The notes below the pieces were generated by a model. The model had not been told where the DNA came from. It ran no database searches and was given only the letters and a program-made list of their open reading frames with translations. This document shows, piece after piece, positions 7,762 to 16,459 of a stretch of DNA of 50,403 nt (the stretch's first letter is position 1; each line of letters begins with the position of its first letter). The position numbers and the translations under genes were made by a program. Location of the stretch: contig CAUJEJ010000059.1 in NCBI GenBank assembly GCA_963169255.1, positions 1 through 50,403 of the forward strand, written 5' to 3'. Origin of the DNA: Actinomycetota bacterium. Lineage in GTDB: Bacteria > Actinomycetota > Actinomycetes > S36-B12 > UBA10799.

Positions 7762-9737
7762 GTACGACTACGCGGGCGACGGACTCGCGGAACGCTGCTG
7801 CCCAAACCCCGTCCACTCCGGCTCACCACACCCCAAATGCAACCCCACCGCTGGGATATCTGCCCGGCCTCGACGGAATCCGCGCAATCGCGGTCCTCGC
7901 GGTCATGGTGTTCCACTCAGCGGTCCCCTGGCTGCCCGGCGGCTTCCTCGGGGTTGACGTCTTTTTCGTACTCTCTGGCTTCCTCATCACCACTTTGCTC
8001 CTGCAGGAAGTCGAGCGAACTGGCCGAATCAACTTCAAGGCGTTCTACCTCCGCCGCGCAAGACGCTTGCTTCCTGCGTTATTCCTGGTGCTCGTAGCGA
8101 GCGCCGCCCTGGTGGTCCTTTTCGCTCCCGACGCTGCCGCGAGGCTGCGCGAAGACATCGTCGCCTCCACGTTCTATGTGACGAACTGGTGGAACATCTT
8201 CAGCGATCAGTCCTACTTCCAGGCCATGGGTCGACCACCGATGTTGCAACACCTTTGGTCGCTTGGGCTCGAAGAGCAGTTCTACCTCATTTGGCCGGCC
8301 GTGCTGGTCTTCGTTTTCCGCAGAACCGGCCGCGCCGGCGTCCGCAAGATCGCCCTCATCGGAGCAGCAGCGAGCACCGTCTGGATGCTTGTGTTGTCTT
8401 TTGTTATGGGGATGCCAACCGACAACGACCCAAGCCGCCTGTACTTCGGCAGCGATACCCATGCCATGACGATTTTGGCTGGCGCTGCACTCGCGACGGT
8501 CTGGCGTCCACGTGCACTCCCCCGCAAGCTCGCACCTGGACCAACCCTCACCCTCACAGCGATCGGGGCACTTGCTCTCGGCGCGATGTTCTGGTGTTTC
8601 GTTGCCGTGGACGAGAGTTCACCGGCCCTATACCGCGGCGGGTTTGCCCTCTTCGCTGCACTTTCCGTCGTCGTCATTGCCGTTGCTACTCACCCCGCGG
8701 TCGCACTCTCGAAGGTGCTTGGGGTGAAGCCTTTGACCTACCTCGGCACCCGTTCGTACGGTCTATACCTGTGGCATTGGCCGATCTTCCTGGTCCTACG
8801 GCCCGGCGTCGACATCGGCTGGACGGGACTCCCAGCGTTTGCCCTGCAGTTTGGCCTCACGATGATTGCCGCAGAACTCTCTTACCGTTACGTTGAGATG
8901 CCGATCCGCCACGGCGCGCTAGGTCACATCTGGACACAGCTTCGCGCCACCGGCGTCCGTGGATTCAGCCGCGCGGCAAAGATCACCGCAACTGCGTGCA
9001 CCGCGGCCTTCTGCTTGCTGGCGTTTGCGCTGATCTCGATTCCCGCAACCGATGCGTCCACCTACCTTGGCGGCGCGACCGCGGTCGGAACTGAGGATCT
9101 CACCCCAGCGACCGACCTAAAGGGCTCCGCGCAGGCACAAGCGACCACGGAATCAGACACCTCAACCGCGCCATCATCAAGCGGAGAGACCTCTGCAGCG
9201 GGGGGCGAGGTCGCCCTCGCGCCCGATCCAACATTGAACGCTCCCCTCACGCCCGGGGAGAACCTCACCAAGCGGCCCATTACCGCGGTCGGTGATTCCG
9301 TCATGCTCGGCGCACGCGCATCACTGGTCGAAGCGATGCCGAAGGTGACAGTCGACGCGGAAGTCAGCAGGCAAGCGCTTCCCACATACCAACGACTCCG
9401 CGACCGACTTGCCGCCGGCAAACTCTCACAGGTGGTGGTACTCCACGTCGGCACAAATGGACCGGCGTACGAACCCGACTTGCGCAAAGCAGTGGCCGCA
9501 CTCTCAGACCGTGGACGCGTGGTCCTCGTTACCGCTCACATGCCAGAGAAGTGGATGGCGGAGTCGAACACGAGCATTCGCAATGTGGCGAAGGACTTCC
9601 CCAACGTCCGTTTGGCTGACTGGGCGGCAGCAGCCGAGAATCACCGTGAGTACTTCGTCTTCGACGGCACACATCTCACTCCTGCCGGTGCTCGTGCCTA
9701 CGCCGCCACAATCGCCGAGGCGTTGAAGACCGAATAG
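7758..9737 (+). CDS. Acyltransferase family 3 membrane protein with C-terminal SGNH domain
   Basis: A 659-residue OafA-like protein. Residues about 35-400 carry around ten transmembrane helices and the acyltransferase-3 signatures (GYLPGLDGIRAIAVLAVMVFHS, GGFLGVDVFFVLSGFLIT, RRARRLLPALF, QHLWSLGLEEQFYLIWP). After a Thr/Ser-rich linker comes an extracytoplasmic SGNH esterase-like domain with block I (AVGDSVMLGAR) and the Asp-His block (DGTHLTPAG). Such proteins move acyl groups, often acetyl, onto cell-surface glycans or glycolipids. The start overlaps the micro-ORF stop (ATGA). The acceptor here is unknown; envelope mannans are a reasonable guess given other genes in the window. Confidence 0.9.
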   Translation: MSTTTRATDSRNAAAQTPSTPAHHTPNATPPLGYLPGLDGIRAIAVLAVMVFHSAVPWLPGGFLGVDVFFVLSGFLITTLLLQEVERTGRINFKAFYLRRARRLLPALFLVLVASAALVVLFAPDAAARLREDIVASTFYVTNWWNIFSDQSYFQAMGRPPMLQHLWSLGLEEQFYLIWPAVLVFVFRRTGRAGVRKIALIGAAASTVWMLVLSFVMGMPTDNDPSRLYFGSDTHAMTILAGAALATVWRPRALPRKLAPGPTLTLTAIGALALGAMFWCFVAVDESSPALYRGGFALFAALSVVVIAVATHPAVALSKVLGVKPLTYLGTRSYGLYLWHWPIFLVLRPGVDIGWTGLPAFALQFGLTMIAAELSYRYVEMPIRHGALGHIWTQLRATGVRGFSRAAKITATACTAAFCLLAFALISIPATDASTYLGGATAVGTEDLTPATDLKGSAQAQATTESDTSTAPSSSGETSAAGGEVALAPDPTLNAPLTPGENLTKRPITAVGDSVMLGARASLVEAMPKVTVDAEVSRQALPTYQRLRDRLAAGKLSQVVVLHVGTNGPAYEPDLRKAVAALSDRGRVVLVTAHMPEKWMAESNTSIRNVAKDFPNVRLADWAAAAENHREYFVFDGTHLTPAGARAYAATIAEALKTE

Positions 9738-9761
9738 CACCGGAGTGCGTACGGTTGGCGG

Positions 9762-9983
9762 GTGGAACTCGCCGACCGTGACTGGACCGAACCCTCCACG
9801 GCCCGACTCCCGCTGCACACACCTCACCGAAACGACATCGTTGCGGCCCATGCTCGGGCACTCGAGGCCGACGACGATGGCTACGACGACCCGTCAACGG
9901 GGCTCTATGTCTTCACAGCAAAGTCACTCGCTGCCCGCGACTGTTGCGATCTAGGCTGTCGACACTGCCCATACTGCGATTGA
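9762..9983 (+). CDS. Cysteine-rich DUF5522 family protein
   Basis: A 73-residue protein with the hallmark pattern of DUF5522: a TPHRNDIVAAHARAL helix, GYDDPSTGLYVFTAKSL, and a C-terminal Cys cluster CCDLGCRHCPYC. The cluster suggests metal binding, but the family has no established role. The start is GTG at 9762, 24 bases after the acyltransferase stop, so it may be cotranscribed with that gene. The length fits the family. Confidence 0.8.
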   Translation: MELADRDWTEPSTARLPLHTPHRNDIVAAHARALEADDDGYDDPSTGLYVFTAKSLAARDCCDLGCRHCPYCD

Positions 9984-10003
9984 TCTTCACCTCCACAGCC
10001 GAG

Positions 10004-10117
10004 AGTTGACTCGATACTCTTTCGGGTGAGGTGCGCGACGTCACAGATTGAGCGCCCGAGAATCGGGAACCACAGAGTGTGGGCTGAACTTGAGTCAGTG
10101 ACACGAAAGAGTCAACT
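10004..10117 (+). promoter_or_regulatory. Candidate structured RNA leader of the SDR gene
   Basis: An outer stem can form between agttgactc (10004-10012) and gagtcaact (10109-10117), extended across a bulge by tttcg/cgaaa. Inside it are a closing pair GTCAC/GTGAC (10040-10044 with 10098-10102) and two compact hairpins, CCCGA-gaa-TCGGG (10055-10067) and CCACA-gag-TGTGG (10070-10082). The element ends three bases before the SDR ribosome binding site gaggtgg, as expected for a translation-controlling leader. The stretch GGGAACCA...TGGGCTGAAC...CGAA...GTCAaCTA faintly recalls conserved parts of the ydaO/yuaA (c-di-AMP) riboswitch, but not convincingly. Confidence 0.35.
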
Positions 10118-10133
10118 AGCGAGGTGGTGAGCG

Positions 10134-11138
10134 ATGATCATCGGTGTTGATTGGTCGCACCAGATCGTGCGCCTCGGCCGACGCAGTGTCGATGCAGCAA
10201 TGGAAGCATCCATCGTCGGAAGTTTCACAAAGATCGGCTACAACGTTCGTTCACGCCTGTACGACTGGGATGCACTCCCAGATCTCACCGGACGCACGCT
10301 CGTCGTCACTGGCGCAACCTCCGGGCTTGGTCGCGCAGCTGTCGACGAACTCGGCGCGTTTGGTGCCGAGTTGGTCCTCGTCGGCCGGAACAAGCGTCGA
10401 ACTCAGGCCACCGCAATGGCCTTGCAGAAGAAGCATGGCGGTTCAGTCCATGTGGTCTTGGCCGACATGTCCGAACTCGATTCGGTCCGCCAAGCGTGTG
10501 CAGAACTCGTCCAGCTGAGTCGCATCGACGCCTTACTCCACAACGCGGGCGACCTCAGCGAGACGTACCACCTGACGTCTGACGGCATCGAGCGCACGTT
10601 TGCAACGCATGTTCTCGGTCCGCACCTCATGACCAGAGAGCTCTTGCCGATCATTCAACGGACTGGCGACGGTCGGGTGATCACTATGACGTCCGGTGGC
10701 ATGTACACCGAACGCCTCGACCCCAACACCGTGATGCTTGGCCGGTCTGACTACGACGGACTTAGGGCCTACGCCCGAGCAAAGCGCGCCCAGGTTGAAC
10801 TCAACCGCGAGTGGGCGCTGCGGGAGCCCAGCGCTGCGGTCTTCCACGCGGTCCACCCTGGCTGGGCTTCTACCCCTGGGATCGAACAGGCCCTGCCCCG
10901 CTTCAACCAGGTCATGGCACCGCTATTGCGTGATGCCTACCAAGGTGCCGACACCATGGTGTGGCTCGCCGCCGCGGAAGAGCCGCTGCGCAGTTCCGGT
11001 GTGCTCTGGCTCGACCGCCAACCACGCCACGCGAACAAGGTGCCCTGGACGGTGACGGGTCCCGAAGAATCGGCTGATTTGTGGAATCAAGTCGAACAAC
11101 TGATCGCCGTGCCCGAACGCGGCGCAATCGCCCAATAG
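10134..11138 (+). CDS. SDR family NAD(P)-dependent oxidoreductase
   Basis: A 334-residue short-chain dehydrogenase/reductase, DHRS12-like. After about 50 N-terminal residues comes the Rossmann fold with the cofactor loop TGATSGLGRA, then LLHNAG in place of the usual NNAG, the serine region ITMTSGG, and the catalytic YARAK. The long N-terminal extension and C-terminal tail match a subgroup of actinobacterial SDRs of unknown substrate, often linked to lipids. The ATG is preceded by gaggtgg at good spacing. The gene stands alone behind a structured leader and precedes a PLP enzyme on the same strand. Confidence 0.85.
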   Translation: MIIGVDWSHQIVRLGRRSVDAAMEASIVGSFTKIGYNVRSRLYDWDALPDLTGRTLVVTGATSGLGRAAVDELGAFGAELVLVGRNKRRTQATAMALQKKHGGSVHVVLADMSELDSVRQACAELVQLSRIDALLHNAGDLSETYHLTSDGIERTFATHVLGPHLMTRELLPIIQRTGDGRVITMTSGGMYTERLDPNTVMLGRSDYDGLRAYARAKRAQVELNREWALREPSAAVFHAVHPGWASTPGIEQALPRFNQVMAPLLRDAYQGADTMVWLAAAEEPLRSSGVLWLDRQPRHANKVPWTVTGPEESADLWNQVEQLIAVPERGAIAQ

Positions 11139-11243
11139 GGCGTCACCCTGAGCACGCGCAGTGCAGCAACAACACGCGTCGCCACCGTAGGCTCGTTTTC
11201 GATCCGACATAGACAGCTGTCGTGGAAATCGAGGAGCGAACCA

Positions 11244-12476
11244 ATGCCTTTGCCCGAACGTGGACTGGACCGAGACGCACTCTTCGAGAAGGTTCGCGAA
11301 CGCAAGGCAGAAGATGCCAAGTGGGACCAAGGGCGAACTTTTAGTTTGATCTATCCAACGGGGCGTGACGACGTCGACGAAGTCCTGATGGAGGCGAACA
11401 ACCTCTATCTGTACGAGAACGCCCTCAATCCGTTCCGCTTCCCGAGCTTGCAACACATGGAAGCTGAGATCGTCGAAATGACGGGCGCTCTGGTCAATCT
11501 GCCCGAATCAGGTGGCGGAACGATGGCGAGCGGAGGATCTGAGTCGATCTTGATGTCTGTGCTGGTCAACCGCGAGCGTGCTCAGCGTGAACGCGGTGTT
11601 GAACCCGCAAAGGGAAATATCGTCTACCCCACCTCAGCGCACGCGGCGTTCGCGAAGGCAGCGCACTACCTCGAGCTTGAAGCTCGGCCGATTCCGATCA
11701 AGGATGACTACACCGCCGATGTCGACGCCATGGCAAATGCGGTTGACGACAACACTGTCTTGCTCATGGGTTCTGCGTATGGATACCCGCACGGGGTCAT
11801 GGATCCGATCGAAGACCTGTCAAACCTCGCGCTCGAGCGAGGAATCGGCTTCCACTCTGACACCTGTGTCGGATCGTTCGTACTGCCTTTCCTCGAGAAG
11901 CTCGGGTACGACGTCCCGCTCTATGACTTCCGACTGCCAGGCGTCACGCAGATGTCGTGCGACGTCCACAAGTACGGCTACGCCACCAAAGGCGCATCGG
12001 TGATCCTTCATCGCAACGCCGATTGGGTGTGGCTCCAACTGTTCGTCTACGAGAGTTGGCCGTCTGGGCTCTATGGCACGCCAACGGTCGCAGGTGCTCG
12101 GCCTGCCGGACCGATCGCTGCTGCCTGGTCCGTTATGAACTACCTCGGGATGGACGGCTACCTCGAACTGATGCGCGGCCTGATGGCGACGACGGCCAAG
12201 ATTCGCGCCGGAATTGAGGCGATCAGCGAGCTCTCGATTATGGGAAATCCCATCGGACCACTATTGACCTTCACGTCCGACGTCATCGACACATACGCCG
12301 TCTGCGACCTGATGGATGATCGCGGCTGGAATCTGGATCGAAACACCAACCCCAACGGCCTGCACATGATGATCTCGCCCCTGCATGAGAAGTACGCCGA
12401 CGAGTTTCTCAGTGATCTGCGCTGGGCCGTGGCTAACCACGGTGAATCGCGCGGCATCGAGGCGCGCTACAACTGA
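11244..12476 (+). CDS. PLP-dependent sphingosine-1-phosphate-lyase-like / group II decarboxylase family enzyme
   Basis: A 410-residue fold-type I PLP enzyme. The cofactor lysine is K243 in CDVHKYGYATKGASVI, very close to the sphingosine-phosphate lyase consensus (HKYGxxxKGxS), with the PLP-ring aspartate at D206 (HSDTC). GGSESILMSV forms the phosphate-binding region. Lyases of this family split long-chain-base phosphates into an aldehyde and phosphoethanolamine; related members are amino acid decarboxylases. No membrane anchor is present. The ATG at 11244 has gaggag upstream. Substrate specificity cannot be read from the sequence; the neighbouring SDR could process an aldehyde product. Confidence 0.8.
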   Translation: MPLPERGLDRDALFEKVRERKAEDAKWDQGRTFSLIYPTGRDDVDEVLMEANNLYLYENALNPFRFPSLQHMEAEIVEMTGALVNLPESGGGTMASGGSESILMSVLVNRERAQRERGVEPAKGNIVYPTSAHAAFAKAAHYLELEARPIPIKDDYTADVDAMANAVDDNTVLLMGSAYGYPHGVMDPIEDLSNLALERGIGFHSDTCVGSFVLPFLEKLGYDVPLYDFRLPGVTQMSCDVHKYGYATKGASVILHRNADWVWLQLFVYESWPSGLYGTPTVAGARPAGPIAAAWSVMNYLGMDGYLELMRGLMATTAKIRAGIEAISELSIMGNPIGPLLTFTSDVIDTYAVCDLMDDRGWNLDRNTNPNGLHMMISPLHEKYADEFLSDLRWAVANHGESRGIEARYN

Positions 12477-12507
12477 GCGGTAACGGGAGAGGAAGTGGCC
12501 GCCGCAC

Positions 12508-13425
12508 CTACAGGACGGTCGCCGATTCGCTGGCTGCGCCTGGTCCGCCATCAGTTGCTTCCTCAAATGCTTCGGCGATTGCCGTTGACCGGGAGAGCCA
12601 CACAATACCGATGAAGATCACGATGCCCGAGGCAATCATCAGGACAATATTGACGATGCCGCCAGCGAGTGTCTCAGAGAACAGGTAGACCCCCAAGATC
12701 GTGGCAACGATCGGATTGAGCGACATAACGGCCGGGAATGACGCCGTGATTGGCCCGGCACGAAACGCCAACAGCGGGAACAGGACGCCCAACAATGCAG
12801 CGATCAACGTGACGTATAGCAGCCAACTCGAGAACAACGCACCGATCCCATCGCCAGCCACTGCGATCGTGCCTTTAGTCAGCGGTGCGACCAGACCATT
12901 GATGATGCCGCCCGCCACGCCAAGCAGCGCTGCTCGACCGGCTCCTTGAAACCGGAACCCAACGAAGATTGCGACCGCACAAGCAAGCGCGACCACACCG
13001 ATCGCGATGGCCCACTGTGCATTGGATGCCGAGTCGGTTCCTTCCTGCGGTTTGGCAAACGTCACGAACACCGCGATGCCCACTGTCACCACAACGGCTC
13101 CAAGCCAGTCGCGGCCAGAGATGTGCGTCTTTGAGATCCACCGCGCGAACGGCAAGATGAACACCAACTGCGTCACAAAGATCACCTGGATCACTGCGAG
13201 TTCGCCCAGCCCGAGCGAGACCACGTGGAACGCATACCCGATGATCATCAACCCGAAGCCAAGGAGGAACAGGGGCGTCTTCAGTGTGCGCAAGACCGCA
13301 GACGCCTCACCACCGGCACCCGCTTTGACCTTGTTCGTCGCCTTATGTTGGATCACATTGCTGAGCGCTTCGACCGCGGCAGCGATCAACACCAGGACGA
13401 TTCCGAGGATCTGGGCCGACGACAT
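12508..13425 (-). CDS. EamA-like (DMT superfamily) membrane transporter
   Basis: A 305-residue protein with about nine to ten hydrophobic helices in two halves, typical of drug/metabolite transporters; examples are ILGIVLVLIAAAVEALSNVIQ and LLYVTLIAALLGVLFPLLAF. The pattern also recalls NIPA-like members. I chose the ATG at 13425, where the first membrane helix begins; the ORF track start at 13539 adds 38 non-hydrophobic residues. It is convergent with the PLP enzyme gene. The substrate is unknown. Confidence 0.8.
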   Translation of the reverse strand: MSSAQILGIVLVLIAAAVEALSNVIQHKATNKVKAGAGGEASAVLRTLKTPLFLLGFGLMIIGYAFHVVSLGLGELAVIQVIFVTQLVFILPFARWISKTHISGRDWLGAVVVTVGIAVFVTFAKPQEGTDSASNAQWAIAIGVVALACAVAIFVGFRFQGAGRAALLGVAGGIINGLVAPLTKGTIAVAGDGIGALFSSWLLYVTLIAALLGVLFPLLAFRAGPITASFPAVMSLNPIVATILGVYLFSETLAGGIVNIVLMIASGIVIFIGIVWLSRSTAIAEAFEEATDGGPGAASESATVL

Positions 13426-13577
13426 GGCCAAAGTATCCCCATGCAGCGGGCAATGTTGCCGAACCAACTGAGCCCAATGACGCGCATAGACGCCGGAATC
13501 TGTCAGGCCTCCAAATTCAGCCAGTGACCGCCGCCACAAAATGACCGCCTGAAATCTCCTTTATGCCCGATATATCC

Positions 13578-13591
13578 CGTGACTCATCACG
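13578..13591. promoter_or_regulatory. Short inverted repeat upstream of the CHAP gene
   Basis: CGTGA-CTCA-TCACG is a perfect 5-bp inverted repeat 52 bp before the CHAP start, followed by a second GTGAC. It resembles an operator half-site arrangement but does not fit the Crp spacing (GTGA-N6-TCAC). The regulator is unknown. Confidence 0.25.
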
Positions 13592-13643
13592 CAAAGTGAC
13601 GTAACCCCTGTCTTTCCGCTTGCAGATCACGGAGTCTCGAGGG

Positions 13644-14273
13644 ATGAATTCAACGACAACGCAGAAGCGAACTGACAAAGTCACGCGGTCATCCAAGACC
13701 GCCGTGGCGATTGCCATTCCGGTATTGACTGCGACCGCAGTGCTCGCCCCAATCATGGGTGTCGCAGCGTCAGCGGCAACAGTCCCGGCTTCAGAGCAGT
13801 CAATCGAAAGCGCACCACAATCCCGCGTCTCCCACTTCTCTGGCGGAGGCACCACGATCCACGGCAAGAAGTGGCTCAAGGGCAAGGGTGTCAACGTGTA
13901 CCGCTCGCGCCAGTGCACCGAACTCGCGAGTCGGCTGTATGCCCAGAAGGGCTGGGGATCCCTCAACAACATCTATGGCATGCGCACGAATCGGGTATAC
14001 GACAAGAAGTTGACCTTCCATCGCAACGGATCTGGCTACGTTCCAGTCCCAGGCGACGTCTTGGTTGAGCTTGGTGGCAGTTACCAGCACGTGGCAGTCG
14101 TCAACAAGGTGACGAAGAAGGGCATCCACACGGTCGAACAGAACGCGATGCCAAACGGGCGCCACTACTACCCATTCAAGGGCAACGGCCCGAAGAAAAA
14201 GGCGTATGGCGCCTTCGGTGTTCGCCACGTTGGCGGCTTCATCCACAGCAAGAAGAACAAAAACACCAACTAG
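13644..14273 (+). CDS. Secreted CHAP-domain peptidoglycan amidase/endopeptidase-like protein
   Basis: A 209-residue protein with an N-terminal signal helix (about residues 18-45, AVAIAIPVLTATAVLAPIMGVAASA) and a CHAP domain. The nucleophile is C91 (SRQCTELASRLY), the histidine H149 (YQHVAVVNKV), with E165/N167 (VEQNAM) completing the site. CHAP enzymes cut peptidoglycan peptides during growth or division. The C-terminus is lysine-rich. I chose the ATG at 13644, which has ggag nine bases upstream; the track start is a TTG. A terminator-like hairpin follows the gene. Confidence 0.85.
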   Translation: MNSTTTQKRTDKVTRSSKTAVAIAIPVLTATAVLAPIMGVAASAATVPASEQSIESAPQSRVSHFSGGGTTIHGKKWLKGKGVNVYRSRQCTELASRLYAQKGWGSLNNIYGMRTNRVYDKKLTFHRNGSGYVPVPGDVLVELGGSYQHVAVVNKVTKKGIHTVEQNAMPNGRHYYPFKGNGPKKKAYGAFGVRHVGGFIHSKKNKNTN

Positions 14274-14298
14274 CTCACAGCGCCGTCACGATCCACAT

Positions 14299-14334
14299 CC
14301 TGTGGGGCTCGCCAGTTCTGGTGGGCCCCACAGG
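14299..14334 (+). terminator. Terminator-like hairpin after the CHAP gene
   Basis: cctgtggggc (14299-14308) pairs perfectly with gccccacagg (14325-14334) around a 16-nt loop, 25 bases past the CHAP stop. It is followed by catttct rather than a full U tract. Confidence 0.65.
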
Positions 14335-14397
14335 CATTTCTGCACGCACCTTGTTGTTGACTGAGCGGCAACGTGTACCCGATCAGCAGGAGTCACC

Positions 14398-14682
14398 ATG
14401 GCAACCGCACGATGGAACGGCACCGTCATCGCAACCAGCACCGAGACCGTCGTGGTCGAAGGTAACCACTACTTTCCACGTGATTCCGTGACCGCAACTC
14501 TGCAGGACAGCAACACCACCACGGTCTGCCCCTGGAAGGGCACCGCCTCGTACTTCTGCGTTGTGGTCGGCGATGACGTCAATGTTGACGCAGCGTGGTA
14601 CTACCCCACTCCAAAGGACGCCGCCGCTGAGATCAAGGATCGGGTCGCGTTCTGGAAGGGCGTCACGGTTACCGACGACTAA
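14398..14682 (+). CDS. DUF427 domain-containing protein
   Basis: A 94-residue small beta-rich protein covering a full DUF427 domain: RWNGTVIATSTETVVVEGNHYFP, then VCPWKGTASYF, then DAAWYYPTPKDAAAEIKDRVAFW. The conserved tryptophan/tyrosine positions of the family are visible. Function is not established. The ATG has a clear aggag seven bases upstream and a possible TTGACT -35 element about 40 bases before it. The stop codon overlaps, tail to tail, the stop of the flippase-like gene on the other strand. Confidence 0.9.
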   Translation: MATARWNGTVIATSTETVVVEGNHYFPRDSVTATLQDSNTTTVCPWKGTASYFCVVVGDDVNVDAAWYYPTPKDAAAEIKDRVAFWKGVTVTDD

Positions 14683-15851
14683 GCCGGGGCAACTTCACCA
14701 CGTGCTTCGCGCTTCTCCGCTCGACGCTGCAAGAAGAAGAACGCGATCATCGAGCCAATGCCAGTGAGGATCTGCGGCAGGAACCACACAACGCGCCAGA
14801 GCACATCTGCCGCAACTGCCGTGGAACTGTCGACGCCGTAGGCGGTGAGCAGTGCGACCAAGGCCAAGTCGACCGTCCCGAGCCCACCAGGTGAGATCGG
14901 GATCGACACTAAGAGCAACGCGATTGAGTACGCAGCAAACATCTCAATCATGGTGATCTCGCCGGGCCAAGCGCCGAGCGCTCCAAGCGCGCAGACGAGC
15001 ACCGCGAACGGCGTCAACTGCGCAATGAGATTGGCGACCGTAATCGCTTTCCAGCGTTGAGCGACGAGGTCGTGGGCGTGGAATCGAAATGTGATCAGTG
15101 CACCCTCAACATCGGGCTCAGGCTTCTTCAACTTCGCCATCACTGGATGGATGACCTTGGCGGCGAGCTGCCCAACCTTGCGCGCTCCGGCCTCACTGCG
15201 AAGCGTCAGCACAATCCCGATGATCGAAACCGCCACAATGATGGCACCGATCAGCGCGATCAAACCGTAGCTGGCAGAGCTTCGACCTTCGATCATGAGT
15301 AGGCCAACAGAGATCGCAGGCATCGCGAGCGTGAGGAGGTATACCCAGACCGCGTCGGCTGAGACCGCGGCTGCCGACTTAGCAGGCGGAACCTTGTAGA
15401 AGGCCAGAATCCGGTACTGCGCCCCCACCGCAAACACGCCTCCGCCCGGAATCGCGCAGCTAATGAGGAATCCGACTTGGCGTTGAATAAAGCCGGCCCA
15501 GTACTTGAGGCCCGGAACTGACACCAGCACTGTGAAGGGGTAAGCGAAGATATTGAGCAGCCCGGCGATGATCAGCGCAGTCACCCACGGCAGCGGCAGG
15601 TCTGTGAGTTGCTTTGCGGCTTCGCCGTAGTCACCGAGTTTCGGGAAGATGACCGTAAAGATGCCGACCATGACAGCGATCCCCAGGACCGCGGTGATGA
15701 TGAGCCGCTTCTTACTCGGCTTCTTGGCATTGCCAGGCACGTCAAGCTGATCGGCTTGCGGCTCGTCCGCGCCCACCGTCGGCTGATCGGTCACGGCTGC
15801 GACCCTAGTGGGTTTCGCGGGCGGATCGGCGGTTGAAAGCGCGCCCCTCAT
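14679..15851 (-). CDS. Flippase-like / lysylphosphatidylglycerol synthase TM-region family protein
   Basis: A 390-residue polytopic membrane protein with an N-terminal soluble segment of about 45 residues ending in KKPSKKR, then around eight transmembrane helices. Signatures of the LPG synthase TM / AglD-YbhN family are present (IPGGGVFAVGAQYRILAFY, SIPISPGGLGTVDLALVALL). The soluble aminoacyl-transferase domain of true LPG synthases is absent, so this is the membrane half only; such proteins are suspected lipid or glycan flippases. I chose the ATG at 15851, 11 bases after the upstream gene's stop. It is the last gene of a three-gene minus-strand set. Confidence 0.8.
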   Translation of the reverse strand: MRGALSTADPPAKPTRVAAVTDQPTVGADEPQADQLDVPGNAKKPSKKRLIITAVLGIAVMVGIFTVIFPKLGDYGEAAKQLTDLPLPWVTALIIAGLLNIFAYPFTVLVSVPGLKYWAGFIQRQVGFLISCAIPGGGVFAVGAQYRILAFYKVPPAKSAAAVSADAVWVYLLTLAMPAISVGLLMIEGRSSASYGLIALIGAIIVAVSIIGIVLTLRSEAGARKVGQLAAKVIHPVMAKLKKPEPDVEGALITFRFHAHDLVAQRWKAITVANLIAQLTPFAVLVCALGALGAWPGEITMIEMFAAYSIALLLVSIPISPGGLGTVDLALVALLTAYGVDSSTAVAADVLWRVVWFLPQILTGIGSMIAFFFLQRRAEKREARGEVAPA

Positions 15852-15862
15852 TCGGACGGCGG

Positions 15863-16459
15863 TCAGATCAATCCGTCGATCCACCCCTGGAAGACGTCGG
15901 CGAGCAGTTCCCCTTGACACTCGTGGTCGTCGTCAGGGAATGCGCAGCGTTCGTCGTACCGTGCGACGAGTTCGGCAATCGGATAGCCGCAAGCCTCGGC
16001 GACCAGTCCGCGCAACTGCTCGCAGAATGTGAGGTCAATCGCAACACCCTCCTCATCGACGGACCACTCGTAGTACGCCCGAAGCTCTGTTGGGTCAATC
16101 TCCCAATTCCGAACCTCAATGATCTCCGGATTACTGATGGTCGCCCGCTCGAACAGGCGAGCCAAGGTCTCCGCTCGCGGTGCCGCCGCGTCGCCCGCCG
16201 CTTCATCGGACGCAGTAGGGCCAAACTCGACAAGCAAGATCCACGGCGTTCCATCGTCGTACTCCCCACCCATAGACACCACATGTGATGGCAACTGGGC
16301 CGTCAAGAACTCCACCTCGAACTCAAGGTCCTGTTCCTGCGGTATCGAAAGAAGCCGCACGTGCCCCACCTGTGGTCCATCAAAATCACGCGCGTCAGGG
16401 TCATCGTGAATGGTCTTGAGGCATCCATTGAGGTCCGTGGCCTCCACGAGTAGCGTCAT
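15863..16459 (-). CDS. Uncharacterized acidic protein
   Basis: A 198-residue, strongly acidic soluble protein with no signal peptide or membrane segment. I do not recognise a family. Visible pieces are an N-terminal alpha/beta part (VGHVRLLSIPQEQDLEFEVEFL), GTPWILLVEFGP, a helical C-terminus with CEQLRGLVAEACGYPI, and scattered cysteines. The gene overlaps the preceding one by four bases (16456-16459, ATGA), so the two are likely made together and may interact. Codon use looks like that of its neighbours. Confidence 0.7.
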   Translation of the reverse strand: MTLLVEATDLNGCLKTIHDDPDARDFDGPQVGHVRLLSIPQEQDLEFEVEFLTAQLPSHVVSMGGEYDDGTPWILLVEFGPTASDEAAGDAAAPRAETLARLFERATISNPEIIEVRNWEIDPTELRAYYEWSVDEEGVAIDLTFCEQLRGLVAEACGYPIAELVARYDERCAFPDDDHECQGELLADVFQGWIDGLI

